This document shows, piece by piece, positions 48,142-60,972 of a DNA stretch of 64,000 nt. A program made the translations under genes and the position numbers. The DNA comes from Meandrina meandrites (lineage: Eukaryota > Cnidaria > Anthozoa > Scleractinia > Meandrinidae), in assembly GCA_963693305.1 (NCBI GenBank), contig OY855905.1:37587637-37651636 (forward strand), given 5' to 3'. The notes under the pieces are model-generated. The model saw only the letters and a list, made by a program, of their open reading frames with translations. It was not told the origin of the DNA and searched no databases. Numbering within the stretch: the stretch's first letter is position 1; the number at the start of each line of letters is the position of its first letter.

Positions 48142-48165
48142 TATTATTATTATTATTATTATTAA
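48086..48165. repeat. (TAA)n(TTA)n compound microsatellite
   Basis: A run of TAA units turns directly into TTA units, giving a self-complementary tract. Other TAA/ATT arrays lie at 40987-41036, 41637-41702, 43387-43412, 48269-48290, 52319-52402, 53710-53770, 61456-61473 and 63718-63768. Confidence 0.85.
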
Positions 48166-48544
48166 ATTATTTTAAAATCTAATATCTAACTAGTGTAATG
48201 TGAAATGTATGTAGCTATAGACTAGTCCTCAGATGTTATATGGACTGTGGTAATAATACTGATAATATTAAATAATAATAATAATAATAATAATGATAAT
48301 CATCATCCTCATTATTATTAAATTATTATTATTTGTGTCAAGGAAAGGAACATGAAATATCCAGTTCATTTATATACCAGATATTTATATTATCTGTATG
48401 TATAAATACCTATGTCATGCAATCAAAACAATAAAACTGATCATTTATTATTTATTGCAAGCATAATCTCCCAGCCGGTACTATAAAAAAATACATAGAG
48501 ACCAGTATACTCTTACAGCGCTGTAAGAGGCTTTTCAATGTGAA

Positions 48545-48710
48545 GGGCTGGGTAGCAGCTCTTGCAAGGTCGCACCTGAATGTGTAGCTACCCTTCAAAA
48601 GAACAATAGAACAAACAACAGCAACAATGCTCCTGGTCCCCAAAACAAGTGAAACTTCTACACTAAAGAACCAGTAGAGTTACGAGGTTACAAGAGCTGC
48701 TACACTACTG
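48545..48710. repeat. Dispersed repeat, copy 2
   Basis: Second copy of the repeat at 46436-46600, same orientation, about 2 kb away and about 0.7 kb beyond the STRAP stop. Confidence 0.6.
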
Positions 48711-48945
48711 AATGTGTAAAGGGCAAAATGATGGTGAGTAAGTCAGTGAGCTAAGCCAAGAGAAAAGCAAAATTAGTGTCCATTTGTTCACCAACCATTT
48801 TTTTTTTCATTTTTCCACAAGAGTCTGTTGATAGGGTGAAACCAGTAGGGAGAATTTGTTATTTACTGTGAGACTTTCAGACATTAAGTACAGTAAAAGG
48901 GAACCTTGGCTCTTGAGGCAAGTTGACGTTAAGTTGTTTGAAATT

Positions 48946-49361
48946 CAGTAGAACCCCTATTAAGCGGCCACCCTCGGGGAAATAGCAACTGGCCGCATAA
49001 TAGAGGTTGGCCGCGGGTTCATCAGAAATTAGCCTAAGGCCATTTTAAAAGGTTATGTTATTTCAATACAAAATGACGTGAAAAGGAATAACAGAACCAC
49101 ATGACCTCGACATTAAACCAAAGTTGGAGTGATTTTGTCAGCCGTCACTGCCCGAGCTTGTTGAAAATAAATCCAAACATTGAATGTTACATTCTCACTG
49201 GCCACTAAATAGGGATAAAACAATAGAAGAACGCTCATCGGGACGGCAGAAAGGTGGCCGCCTAAAAGAGGTTTCATATACAGCATTATACGGACAATAG
49301 TTTTGGGACTTTAGCAACTGGCCGATTTATAGGGGGTGGCCGCTTAATAGGGGTTCGACTG
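48946..49361. mobile_element. pogo/Tigger-like MITE
   Basis: Ends CAGTAGAACCCCTATTAAGC and GCTTAATAGGGGTTCGACTG. The CAGT-x-x-AACC start is the pogo/Tigger pattern. A one-ended relative lies near 22206 (CAGTCAACTCTCGTTATAGC). Confidence 0.6.
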
Positions 49362-51113
49362 TAATGCCTGAATTACAAATTTTACTGAACAAGGGAGCTA
49401 ACATTTAATTATAATAATAAATGGAGAAGATTATCGCTTTTAAATTTTCAGCATGCCACCACTTTAAAGTTTGATGTCTTTTGTTAGGAAGTAGAAACAA
49501 TTTAGCACCACACTGAAGTCATAAGTTCCTAAATGGCGGTGCACGGGAAATTTAAAAGTGGTTATCTTTTCTGTTTCTTATTGTTATTTTAAAAAGTGTT
49601 ATATCTTCCTTGTCCAGTAAAGCTTGTAATTTGGGCATTATTTCAAACTGAATGTCAACTTGCTGCAAGAGCTAAGGTTCCCTTTAATTAAGGATAGGAC
49701 TAAACTTGTTGATGAATTTTTGGAAATCAAGATGTCTTAACTGAGCTAATCTTTTCCTTAATTCTCATCACTAGTTATTTGAATTTGTTAGAAATGAAAT
49801 AAGGCAAAGTTTATGTTAAAAGTTGTTTGTAGTCAAGCCAGTAAGAAGTATAAAAAAATGAATATTTTCCACGTACTGTTTTATTAACAAATTTTCATCT
49901 GTAAATACAGCTATATTCCCTTTTTCTCATATTGATTGTATACATTTTTCTTTGTGCTTGCCTTTCATACATGTCACATTTGCAGTAAAATTCCAATTTC
50001 CCAGCAAAACCTCCAAGGGTCATGAAAATTGGTTCAAGAAATCAGGAGTTCAGAAAATCAGGGGTAAGGAAACCAAAATTGGTTTGAGAAATTGGGTGTA
50101 GTAAAAGATTATGGTGTTCGAAATCCAACCAAATCCAAGGGAGATTACTTTTGGTTTGAGTTAAATATTAGGGGTTCAAGAAATTGGATTCCACTTTATT
50201 ATGGTTACTTATTAATTAAACAACTCTTGATTCAGCCACCTTTCATACCCATCCAAACTGAATATGTCTCTTAGAAAATGGGAAGTTTCAATGTTTTTCT
50301 GTTGTGTTTTAGTAGTGTTACTTATTTGGAGCAAAATTAGGTTTCTGTGTCCAATCAAAGATAGACACCATCATTGTAAGCTTTCCCTATTCAACATCAT
50401 CAGCTGGCAACCAGAACTATCATGTCCTCAACCTGGATGGGTCTAGTCATAGTGGGAATTTGCTTTGAAAGTAGCCTCCCATGCAGCCGTTTTCAGGGGT
50501 ATTGTATTTCACTAGGAGTGAAATACAATACGCCTTAAAAGGACTGCATTGAATGGCCAGACATCTGTGCAATCCAGGGAAATGAAATCCAGTACACGAT
50601 ATAGACACTTCAAATAGGCAAGGAATAAATCCATAGTTTGATAAATACCATAGTTAATAACTACTTGTAAGTAAATACAAATAAAAACAAAGTAAATGTT
50701 CACTATATTTACTGCATTAAAAGTAAAAGCATATTAGATAGAAGTTCCTGATATAGCTTACAATGCCATGTGAGGTTACCATGACATGCTTGCCATTAAA
50801 AAACAACTTTGATTACATGTATGTTGTAGTTTGCTCTCAAGTTAATTAAAACTATAACAAAATTCTTGAACGTGATTGGTTATCAGCAGCCCTATTTGAG
50901 CACTAATTGGACAGTGTCACGTTATGCTTGTAATTGGACAGTGTAATAGGACAGTACCCGTCACACCTGTTCAGTTTAGTCATTTGTGCGCGCTGGTATG
51001 TAGACTATCGAGTTTATTCTCTGTGCATTGCCACGAAAAGAAATCAACTGTTGTGTCTTTATTCATGAAAATGTTTAACCAATGGTTATTTTGTTTCTCA
51101 AATTTTGTCATAG

Positions 51114-51286
51114 TTTTGATTAATAATGGTAATATAGGACTTCGTGTCGTCCAATTCTGTCTGTAATCATACTTGTGATTAAAGAAATCGGACTCCAGTT
51201 ACGCGGTCGTCCAATTTTGTTAATCACTTGTATGATTACAGGCTGAATTGGACTCCACTCAGTCCTATTACCATTATTAATCAAAA
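51114..51286. mobile_element. Foldback element downstream of YJU2
   Basis: TTTTGATTAATAATGGTAAT and its inverted copy bound 173 bp. Inner blocks GTCCAATTCTG / CTGAATTGGAC and TAATCATACTTGTGATTA / TAATCACTTGTATGATTA also pair. Confidence 0.65.
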
Positions 51287-51646
51287 TCATTTCAGCATAA
51301 AACACTTCCACAGCATTTCAGTGGTACAGTAGAGTTCCAAACCATGATTTCACAGAGTCATGTTTTTCCAAATAGAAGCCTTGCATGCTATCTAGGATTC
51401 AGTGTCAGTAGTGGGGTGGAGCCAAAAATATTTAAGAAACCTATGGTATAGCTCTGTACATGAAATACAGAAAAAATAATGCAGAATGGCCTTTGGCATC
51501 CATAATTATTAAGCTTGAAAATGTATGTACATAATTACAAAAATAATATTGTGAAGTTCTGAAAGTAGCAAAATGCCAAATATCAACCACTGCTGTTTAT
51601 ACAGATTATTTTATTATTATGTGCAGTTTTGTTTAAAACATTTTTT

Positions 51647-51652
51647 TTTATT
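51647..51652 (-). terminator. Likely YJU2 polyadenylation signal
   Basis: Minus-strand AATAAA about 140 bp past the YJU2 stop codon; a second one follows at 51610-51615. Confidence 0.4.
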
Positions 51653-51793
51653 TCTACTATATAGAATGAACCTTCTCCCCCCCTCCCATCCCCAGATGGT
51701 AGTTGCAATTCTTCTTCAGTGGGTGCCGTAGAATTGTCAGTTGCTTTTGGAACTTTGGTGGTAATATCATAATGGCTGGCTACAACTCTTGAT

Positions 51794-52359
51794 CTATTGA
51801 TCTGAATCTTCACTGCTGCTGTAATCTCCTAACATCCCCAGTGAGCCAAGTGCACTTGTTCCAGCTTTGTTTTCGTGATCAACTTTACCAGACTGAGTGT
51901 CTTTTTGTGAATCCTGTGAAATGTCTTTCTGCAAAGCTGTGACAGTTTCAGTTTTAGAAACTGCTTTTCCAGAAGCGTTCTGTCCATTAGTTTTGTCCTT
52001 GTTCACTTTTACTAATGATGCCAGTTGAGATTTATTCTGTAGCTTTCCAATACTAACATTGCCAGATGTCTTTTGTTTCTTCTGCGCTGGTTGTGATGTG
52101 TCGGAGGTATCCTGAAAAAAATAGTTTTGTAAATATCACAGCACAGTCAACTACAGACAAAAGGATTTGACACACAACTTGCTTCCACTTTGTGTTGGAG
52201 TTCAATAAGAGTGATGCAAGATCTTAGCCAACTAAGATGTCATGTTTAATTTGTTTCATATTTGCTTGTAATGCGCATTTGATCATATTCACATGAAATT
52301 TGCGCGATATAAATGTTTATTATTATTATTATTATTATTAGTGTGCTTGAAGCACACTA

Positions 52360-52403
<44 letters not shown>

Positions 52404-53706
52404 TACGGTATTTATATAGCGCATTTCCATATGCTCAATGCGCTTTACAACACTTTGCGGGGGACTTAGACAGACTGCAATAAAGCAGTTTACAACAAAT
52501 GAAGATTTATTTTTACAGATTCCCCCAATGTAATTCCGGAACAAGACCAGACCACGACACCGGGAACTCCATGCCCTGCTCTTTTCCTGCTGACCATAAC
52601 CCTGAAGATGCAGGAGATGGGACCTACGGTTTATCGTCCTTATCTGAGAAGACTAGAATGTCTAACCATTTGCAGATGTCATCACAAAGGCAGCACATTC
52701 TCCTCAGTTATTTTAAGACCCTGACTGTTGGTCCGGTCTGGGCTCGAACCAGAGACCTCCCGCATAGAAGTCCGGCGCTCTACCAACTGAACTAACCGGT
52801 CGGCGGTTAGTAGGTTAGTAGGGTTTAATGCTAAATCTCTTAATAGGGCTAAGCCTGTGAATGCAGACAGCTTTTTGCCTCTTGTTTTACACCACTGAAG
52901 AATTCCAACCCTCACAGGATTTTTAAGTGATGACATCAGTCATTTATTTAATATCAGCAAAGAGGTTTGACAAATGTGTTTTCAATTTCTTGCAGTTAAA
53001 AGAAGGTTTTGAGTCAGTTGAACAGTCAGAGGTTTCGAGTCAGTCTTTATCCCATATCGGATCAAATTATTTGAGTTCATCCCAATTGTTGTTTTATTGG
53101 TGTGGCGTTGTTTAGTTTGGAGTAGCATTCTGAGCATTCCCTTCCCACCCTCCCCTGTTACCGGTTCATTTTTTTCTGGGGACTTATTGTGAAGTTTTTT
53201 CTTTCACCGAGCTATTTGGACTTGAGTTCGGGGGCCTGGTGTGGGGGGCTCGTGGCTGGGTTGCGGGTTTGGACAGGCCAGTTGGGTGTCATGGCGCCTT
53301 TGGGGTGTGATTGCGATTGCAGCCCCCGGGCCCCTTGGGCACCTAACCTCCACTTGCGATGTGGGTGTTAAATCACTGTACATGTACATGTATGTGTATA
53401 CAAATTGACATACAGAATTCATGTAGCTGACTCAAGCTTGAATTTGAAAAGTGAAGAAGGCTGGTACTAAAAGCCAACTGATAGCAGTTTCTTGATCAGA
53501 TTGAAAAGGTGAGCTATCTGAAATCTTTTTTCTTGAGCATGCATTGTTATCAATAATTTTTAAGCTTAGGGTAATAATTATTTCCTTCTTTCCTTTGCAG
53601 CTCACCAACTTGAGTTGTGCAAGTGAGAATTCTCTTTTGCAACTTCTGATCTAAAATATTCTGTCTGATAAAATATATTACATGTAAGTGACTCTTAGTG
53701 AGTGCT

Positions 53707-53748
<42 letters not shown>

Positions 53749-56700
53749 TAATAATAATAATAATAATAAAAAGGTTCTTATTACGCATTTTAAATTCTCA
53801 ATGCGCTTACATTATTGTACATGATTAAAAAGCTTAAACTTGATTCACACTTATTTACTAAGACTCTACATACTACACAAACGTCACCTTTGGTGACCCA
53901 TACGCTCACAGAAATGTCACAAAATCATCTTCTTCTAAAATGCTACACTTGCAAAAATAAAAGTGATTTACATGCACCTCTGCCAAGATGTCTGTGGCTT
54001 TTCTTCTTGTTGGTTTTCTTCCTTCTGGTAGTTCACTTTTTGCTTTTGATCTGTTTTCCTCTTCAACTTCATCTTCATCACTGTCATCATTTAATCTTTT
54101 CTGGATCTTCTGGGCCCCAAATATAGACCTAAAATTTAGTTGTTGGTACATAAATAAACATGAACACAAAAAAATCCCATTTAAAGAAACTTAATGAAGT
54201 TACATTACTGTACAGCCTGTTCCAATCTTTTGATCAGAGTAGCCAAAAAACTTATCATTAGTAGTGCATTAAACCAATGCTTGTTACTCTTGGTTATGTA
54301 AAATGAAATGACCCAAGTCAAGTATTGCATCTCCCCATGATGGTTACCCACAAGTAATACGTCAAGTTGACGGCAGCTCTTTATACTCTCACGTACAGGG
54401 ATGTAGATAATAGCCGGGAGCCTGGAAAAATACCCAGCTGTCAGCTTGATTTTCCTGGCATGATTTCCCTTAGAGGGACGGTGCCTTTGGCCTATCGAGT
54501 ACAAAATACCGGCTGTCAAAATTTTTAACTACATCCCTGAGGTAGACTAGACAAAAGCACGGTAAGTGTAATATAGTGAATTAATTGTTGAAGAACTGAT
54601 GTCACATGACCCCAGCAAGATTCAAACTCGGAACTTTTGATCCAAAGTCAAATGCACTAAACATTGGGCCTCTGCAACTCAAGATCAAATACAAACAGTG
54701 CTTACTGTACTAGCTGCTCATCCTCCTCCTCTTCCTTAGCTCTCATTTCTTCAGCTGCCTTTGCATTTAACTCCAGTAAGGAGTCATAATCAACTAAAAC
54801 AACAACAACAAAATAACTTTCATTACTTAAAACTTGAAAACGTAAACCTTGGCCTTGGTAGTTCTTGCTATTCTGCTCAGCCTCATCCTCAACCTCATTT
54901 TGTTTTATAAATTACTCATTTTTGTTCATTACTCTGTGTTAAAGGGGCACTGTCACGGACATTTTTTAGCTTTTTTAGTAAAACGGCACCAAAATTACGA
55001 CTAAGTACTTTCAACCATGCAGGAAGTACTCCTAGAACGTAAAGGGAAGGATATCTAGCAAATTGTTTAAAGAAGAGGGTGACCGTAAAAATTTTTCATC
55101 AATTTTTCCAAACCACAAGGACAGAACTTGAAAAAGTCAGGCTGACTTTTTCAAGTTGAGACCAAAAGTTGCCGATGGTAACACAGTGATATCACTCTAT
55201 ATTTAGCTTCAGTACAGTGGTACAGTAATTTTAAGAGATCTTGACCTCTGTTAATAGGTTTCCAATGGTGTAAACATGTTTTTGGGCTGTTGAATTTTTG
55301 AAGTTATGCTCGTGACAGTGTCCCTTTAAAGTACATACCATTAGCAAGCCTAGTGTTTAGGTCTTTCAATTCTTCTAACTTTTCTAAAACGTCCATCTCC
55401 TGTCTTGACTCTTTTGTCCTCTTCTCAAGAGCCTAGAGGAAATATATGCAATATGGAATTGTCAAACATAAGGAAAACAATTTACCCTTCTTCAAAAATT
55501 CAGAAATCTAGTTTGTGGCTTTCCTTCACCCTCCAGCTTATATTCCTGTCAGTTTAGTCTAAAATGGGGGAAAATCATTATCTGATTATGCTATCACCTC
55601 AGGAACTGAAAAGGAACAAGTACTCTGGCCCAGGTAGTTGTATAATAGGACAATAAAAAGACTTTTTGAAGGAATCTTGTTTATTTGCATGCGTAGTGTC
55701 ATTTGCAGCCCGAGCGCAAAGCGCAAGGGCCGCAAATAAGTCACTACAAGGAAGCAAATAAACAATATTCCCCAAAAAAGTCATTTTTAATTATTATCAT
55801 TATTATCAATATACAAGGCCAAATAGCATCCAGATAACTAACACATATATTGTAATTAGCTTTACATCAACCCTCCAAGTTTATTTTTTTCCTTAGAGGC
55901 CAGTTGGCCACCGACTGCTCAAGTTTGGTCGCCAGTGAAAACTTTTAGTCGCTAAATTAAGCTCACACTTTCAATCCTCCTTCTCAATTTTAGTCGCTAG
56001 ACTGGCGACTTTGGTTGCAATTTAGTCGCCAGCTCCAAAATTTTAGTCGCCATGGCGACTAAAATGGTCTTAACTTGGAGGGTTGTACATGTTCAATAGT
56101 ACTTTGCGTTGAAAATTTTGTGCTATGCCACACTGAGGTCCATGTATGGTATAAAATTAAATCAACAATGGGTTAAGAACAGATAATACTTCACGAACGT
56201 ACATTTTCCAACTGAGCCTTGGCATAAAATTCCCACAATGCTTCAGTTAATTTAGCTCGCCCAAGAACACAAATTTAAAAAGTGAACCAATGTCTTGTCG
56301 TGTTTCATTTCTCATAAGACAACAAGAAGTTGCTCTTTGAATCGTCGCCTTGTGATTTTGGCTTCTAAATCCAAATTTTTAGCTGCATTTTCATAAGAAA
56401 TAGACTTTCTCAATAGATTTTTCTTTTTGAACACTATTCGCTCAGCGAGAAACTGTTTCAGACTGTGTTTCAAACATCAATAATTGTAATTAACCTGATT
56501 GGTTTAATATTCATCAGATGATGAACTGAAAAGCAGTCAGCTGCAGGGCCGTTAATGCATTAACAGCACTCAAGGAGTCATTAATTTTGTGGCCTGCAAA
56601 GCATGTGGTTTCAAGAGGATGCTTTTCAATTTGGCCATGTATATTGATAATAATCATTATTTTATTGTGGAGGCAAAAAATATTGCCAGCAGATAAAGGG

Positions 56701-59114
56701 AATTTACTTCATAGATTACTGGCAAAAACAAATACACTAAAGAACTCCACACCCCACCCCAACTTTTGAAAGAACACATCAGTCATTTATTTCAAGTATA
56801 ACTATATATTAAGGAATCGAATCTAATTAAAAGCAGCTTGTATGATCATACCTTCATTGGATTGTTTTGCTCTTCCTCTTCCTCTTCCTTTTGTTTTCTG
56901 TTTTCTTCATCTTCCATGAGTTTCTGAGCCTGAAAGTTCCGAGTTGCTCCATTCTCACAAACATAGTCTGTGTTTTCAGGATCTGTCTACAATTGAATAT
57001 TGGAAAAATAAGATAAATACATTCAGGTGTACATTTGAATATAGTTATCCCCTCTAACTTAATCACATTTCACCCTCACAATGCCAATACTGAACACAAA
57101 TGTTAAGAGGAGGACTAGAAGAAGGGCTGTGCTTTAAGGGTGCCCAGGTGCCTCAGGCGACTAACTTTTGACTTTGGGCAACCAGATAATCTTATTTCTT
57201 TCATATAAGCTTCATGCTGGGCACCCTGGATCTCATAGTTTGGAACCTTTGGGCTGGTTGTAAATTTTCTTAGAGCACAGCCTTGAGAAGGATCACAGAT
57301 AACATTAAATGCCTCATATTGAATTAGCTTCTTGCATATCGCTTAAGTCTGCCAGTTTCTATAAGTTTATGGAAGGCAAACTTTGTGATAATTACCTTGA
57401 ATGTTATCTCTGATATGCATCTTGGGCATCTAATGTAGAAACGGAATCTCAAAAGTCCCAGGTAGGTTTCCCCCTGTACTGTTTCCTGTAACAAACACAC
57501 AATGAATGTTTTGTGCCTTCCAAAAACAGAAGCACTCCGAAGTTCAAAACATAGTTATTAATGATTAAGTTTTTCAAGGCTGTCAATTAGAATTATGGTA
57601 GTAATTAATGAACTGTGAAGAAAAGAGACAAATATACTTCTTATGGAATTTTGTCACTAATTCATTGTTTCTCTCTGCCTGGAATTGGTTTTTCTGATAG
57701 AACTGTAAGTAATAATCTTGCTGGATGTACATGCATGATGACATGAGACTTTTAAAGAAGTTTTTTAAACTAATCACACTAATTGATTGTAAAAGAAAGA
57801 GAACCCAAGTCTAGTGTTTGGTCACTCACCTTTCTGGCATTAAATTTCTTCCCCTTGTAAATGTATTCTCCACAAGTTGTACACCTAAATACAATATTCC
57901 AAATTTGTATGCAAAATATATGATTATATGTAATTATTTCATTACATAAAGAACTTTAGTTAGCCCTCAACACAAACGTTCTTTGGACTTGATGTGCAAG
58001 AACAGATTGTGTGATTGACAAGCCCAAGACATTTAAAGGCCTCAAGGAAAGAAAAATGCATCAATTTTCTTTAATTATTGGATGTTTTCATTTCTCAAGT
58101 AAACCACTGTACACCAAAGGACCAATTACTGATACAGTGATCACTAGTGTCCACTAGAAACTGATTGAAACAAGTACAGTCGAACCTCAATTATCCAGAT
58201 CTCAAATATCTAGATTTCATGATTATCCAGACTTGCTCCTTTGGTCCCATTTTTCATGAATGTGTTGTTCCAGAAAATATCCATACCCCTCCCACGGAAG
58301 GTTTGTTGGTTTGAATCCCCCCAGCCCTCTGAAAATTCAAGTTAAGCCCCATACATTCCTTTTAAAATTTTGGCTTTCAAGACCCCCCCCACCCCCTCGG
58401 AATTTCCATTGACCTTCCATGGGGTGGGTAGGGATATTTTCTGGAACTAAACAATATTACTGCAATATAATGATGCCCAGTCCCCACGAGTCCAGATAAT
58501 CAAGGTTTGACTGTACATGATTCAATTCAAGTAAAACTATTGTATAATAGTAAATTCTCTTGACTTGTATTCTTGCTTGACTGTAAGAGAGAAATATTTT
58601 GAATGGTCAACGTTCAGTTCAGACATCTACCTCATGTTAAAAGGAGCCATAAGTCGTACCACATATTGACGATCCCTGGAGAGCCCAAGCTTAGGGATTT
58701 TAGATGCATCGAAATCTGGTGGGTAGTATTTCTGTAAAATATAAAAGGAAGATCAGAGCTGTAACAAACTATCCTTCTCTTATATTACCGAGAATAAAAA
58801 TTAAATTTCACATATTAATTTAATTATTTTTTCAAAGTAAAGCACAAATAATAATGGGATTGCCTCAAAGAAAACAAAATAAAAATTTTGTAAGCTTATA
58901 TAGGGGATGCAAACGAGGAAGACTGCAGTTTTAACTGCTAAATAGCTTAAAAGCTTTCTAATTCAAGTGAACACATTTTTTGGAAGTATAACCCCCAGAT
59001 TAGTGATCTCCTTCTAATCTATCCCCTATAATTAAGTTTTGTAACTCGTAGTATAGGAAAGAAAGGACAAGAAATCCAAATTGTACTTACATTTAGCACC
59101 TTTCGTTCCGACAT
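51794..59114 (-). CDS. YJU2: Splicing factor YJU2 (CCDC94)
   Basis: Step-one spliceosome factor that joins the Prp19-containing catalytic spliceosome and helps dock the branch helix (known). Exons in transcript order: 59114-59091, 58731-58631, 57884-57830, 57485-57396, 56986-56852, 55432-55339, 54793-54706, 54128-53978, 52111-51794; the sum is 1056 nt, 351 aa. The N-terminus [20 protein letters not shown] is almost the family consensus. Zinc-binding pairs are [18 protein letters not shown] and [11 protein letters not shown], followed by [20 protein letters not shown]. After that comes an acidic coiled coil (exons 5-7) and a disordered tail ending [14 protein letters not shown], like the human tail. 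Human CCDC94 is 323 aa, so this is slightly longer. The first coding exon has only 8 codons. The related CCDC130 is excluded by the N-terminus and tail. Confidence 0.94.
52317..52460. repeat. TAA-flanked hairpin plus dispersed repeat
   Basis: TTATTATTAGTGTGCTTGAA and its complement form a long hairpin. It is followed by ATTTATATAGCGCATTTCC with CAATGCGCTTTACA, a motif repeated in degenerate form near 53775-53812 (ACGCATTTTAAATTCTCAAT, GCGCTTACA). Lies in YJU2 intron 8. Confidence 0.5.
52530..52796 (-). mobile_element. tRNA-derived SINE (copy 2)
   Basis: Minus-strand head GGTTAGTTCAGTTGGTAGAG with B box GGTTCGAGCCC, then the tail GGGTCTTAAAATAACTGAGG and GACATTCTAGTCTTCTCAG. Same family as 4552-4790, with a better preserved head. 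Lies in YJU2 intron 8. Confidence 0.75.
54396..54539. mobile_element. Short MITE in YJU2 intron 7
   Basis: Ends CAGGGATGTAGAT and ACTACATCCCTG with about 120 bp between them; no coding frame. Confidence 0.5.
54596..54675 (-). mobile_element. Degenerate tRNA-like SINE head in YJU2 intron 7
   Basis: Minus strand has GGCCCAATGTTTAGTGCATT and GAGTTTGAATCTTGC, a weakened A box and B box at normal spacing. Confidence 0.35.
54939..55329. mobile_element. TTAA-flanked MITE in YJU2 intron 6
   Basis: TTAA at 54939-54942 and 55326-55329, terminal repeat AGGGGCACTGTCACGGAC against GCTCGTGACAGTGTCCCT. Interior has AAAAGTCAGGCTGACTTTTT, a perfect hairpin core. Confidence 0.7.
55868..56085. mobile_element. 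MITE family CAACCCTCCAAGTT, copy 2
   Basis: 218 bp, same ends and interior as copy 1 with modest divergence. Flanked by the 5-bp direct repeat TACAT (55863-55867, 56086-56090). Lies in YJU2 intron 5. Confidence 0.75.
58177..58513. mobile_element. pogo-like MITE with a second MITE nested inside
   Basis: Outer ends CAGTCGAACCTCAATTATCC and AATCAAGGTTTGACTG, with TA on each side. Inner element 58267-58447 has ends GTTCCAGAAAATATCCATAC and GGATATTTTCTGGAAC. Lies in YJU2 intron 2. Confidence 0.65.
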
Positions 59115-60867
59115 CTTGGTTTTTGCGCAAGAGAAGTGGCTACTAAGCCGTCCCACAATGCAGTGCAGCAGCAGTTCCGAACGGAAAAATATTCGAGAAC
59201 ATGTTTAGAGGAGTAGGTTGGGGAATAATTTATGAGCTCTGTTGTTTTGACAGCTGGGAAATCAGCTAGTTATGTGGAGGAGATCAGGATTGTTGTCCAA
59301 TTGCTGAGTGACCGAGACCAACTGCTCAAAATATTGTGATCAGCTGAAATTCAAGTTGACGAGTGCCGAAGTTGGCGCGCCATTATTCGATTAGAGTTGA
59401 CTTATGCTGATTTCTAATCGAAAATCTCCTTTGTGGCTATTTTGAATATCGTCTCGTCATCTTGTGTTCTCTGCATAAAGCTGACCCTCAAGTTTTCCAC
59501 TCTACTGCATGCAAATACTGGAAAATGTAAATGTTCGGTTTACTGGACGTCTGGCGATGATAATCATGAATTTGTAATGTCATCCTGACCTGAGCTTCAA
59601 CGAGTCATTGACCCTCTTTCAAAAAGCGGTAGGCTAAGAGGTAATTTCTACTTTGCCAAGGATAGCAGAATCATCACGTTTGCTGTTTGTACGTGGAAGA
59701 TTCGTTTTCTGACTTTGGACGTCGACGAAATGAGCGGTGAGTATTGCTGTAGCTATCAATGTGTGTGGGTCGCTCACTTTACAGCTGGATGCTTTGCAAT
59801 ATATTCTAGCGAGCGAGCGTGGACGGACTAATTACGGAAAATTTGACAACATAGTTAAAGCTTCTAATCAACGGGGCGTAAGAACAGTAATTTAAATAGC
59901 GGTAACATAATATTTCATTGAAATTTTTAAATGCTTTGTACTATAAAAGCGACTTTCTGACTTCGTGGCCGTCCACTTCACGGGATGCGTGATGAATGCT
60001 TTTGTTGATTATTTCGAAATTCGCACTTCCTTGCGGTTTTTGCATCAAATTTCCTAAAACCACGCGATGATTTTCAATCTTACGGAAGTAAAAAATTAAG
60101 GTCGGCTCTTTTGTTTGGTTCCAAAATGTGTGCTTCTCTATATTAAAAGTCCCTGCATCGGCGCAAACAAATACGGGAAGAATTTTAATTCACAGGCTGA
60201 CTTGCATGTACTCATTAATAAATATACGTTATACATGGTGATCACGTTAAACTGCTGTTTAAATAAAAAATTTCGGTCCAGCTAAGGTAAGTAGAAGATA
60301 GAAATTCAAATGAAGGTCGCCCAGTTTGACAAATTGGATAATTCGTGCTTTGGTAGTATATATTCGATAGATATTTTAATATTTCGTTTAGATTTCAAAC
60401 GCTATCCGCTAGTGTCTGGCTCGACACTCAAAAACCACTGAACCGTGTCATCAGGATAATGACCGCTTTCACTGAAAAAATTTTTTAAGCGGATTTAGTT
60501 GTCGTCTATGCGATTTCCTTGTAGCTCTCCCTTCGTAATTGTTCCAAACTGATCAAATTCCTGTTTGTTCATGAATAAGCTCATCGCGCTGTCGACTGAT
60601 TTTCATTCTTATCGTTGAGACATAAGACTTACATGGACGATATTATTTCTACAGAAAGGTGCAAACAGTTAGTGACGGAAGTAATGTATTTATTATTATT
60701 TCTCACTTTATCTGTGATTCGTAATCTGCTGCCTTTTTGTTTTCAACGCTTCCTCCTTGAGGCCAAGCTAATATTTCGTCAGCGATGCGGTTTCTAGATT
60801 TTGCTGAGTTGATTATTTGTTCCCTGTCTTAGGTTTTGTACATTTTTGATGTGGTAGTGTTTTAATA
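59115..60867. promoter_or_regulatory. Divergent region between YJU2 and the right-hand gene
   Basis: YJU2 starts on the minus strand at 59114 and the next plus-strand gene probably has its 5' exon ending near 59738, so about 600 bp may act as a shared promoter. The remainder is the putative first intron. No transposon ends were recognised. Confidence 0.4.
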
Positions 60868-60972
60868 ATGGCTGAGTATAATATTTACGGAGTTTTTGAA
60901 GCTGGAGACGTCCTCAAATATGGCTACATGATGATTAAAAGACCGCCAACTTCGACAAAAGTCCGGATCAAG
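60868..60972 (+). CDS. First coding exon of a gene leaving the window (possible PH-domain adaptor)
   Basis: An ATG opens 35 codons ending at a GTAAGA donor in phase 0. The peptide contains GDVLKYGYMMIKRPPTSTKV. The pattern hydrophobic-Lys-x-Gly-Tyr-hydrophobic-x-hydrophobic-Lys matches the first strand of PH domains in docking (DOK/IRS/GAB-type) adaptors, as inference only. A non-coding 5' exon may end near 59738, where ATGAGCG meets GTGAGT, and join an acceptor near 60834; the ATG in that exon would open only a short upstream frame. No later exon was recognised before 64000, so the first intron is over 3 kb. Confidence 0.4.

Larger units (their letters stand above)
47879..51646. other. Intergenic region STRAP / YJU2
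   Basis: Repeat-rich. It holds (TAA)n/(TTA)n at 48086-48165 and 48269-48290, one copy of a dispersed repeat (48545-48710), a pogo-like MITE (48946-49361) and a foldback (51114-51286). No coding frame with family resemblance was seen. Confidence 0.5.
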
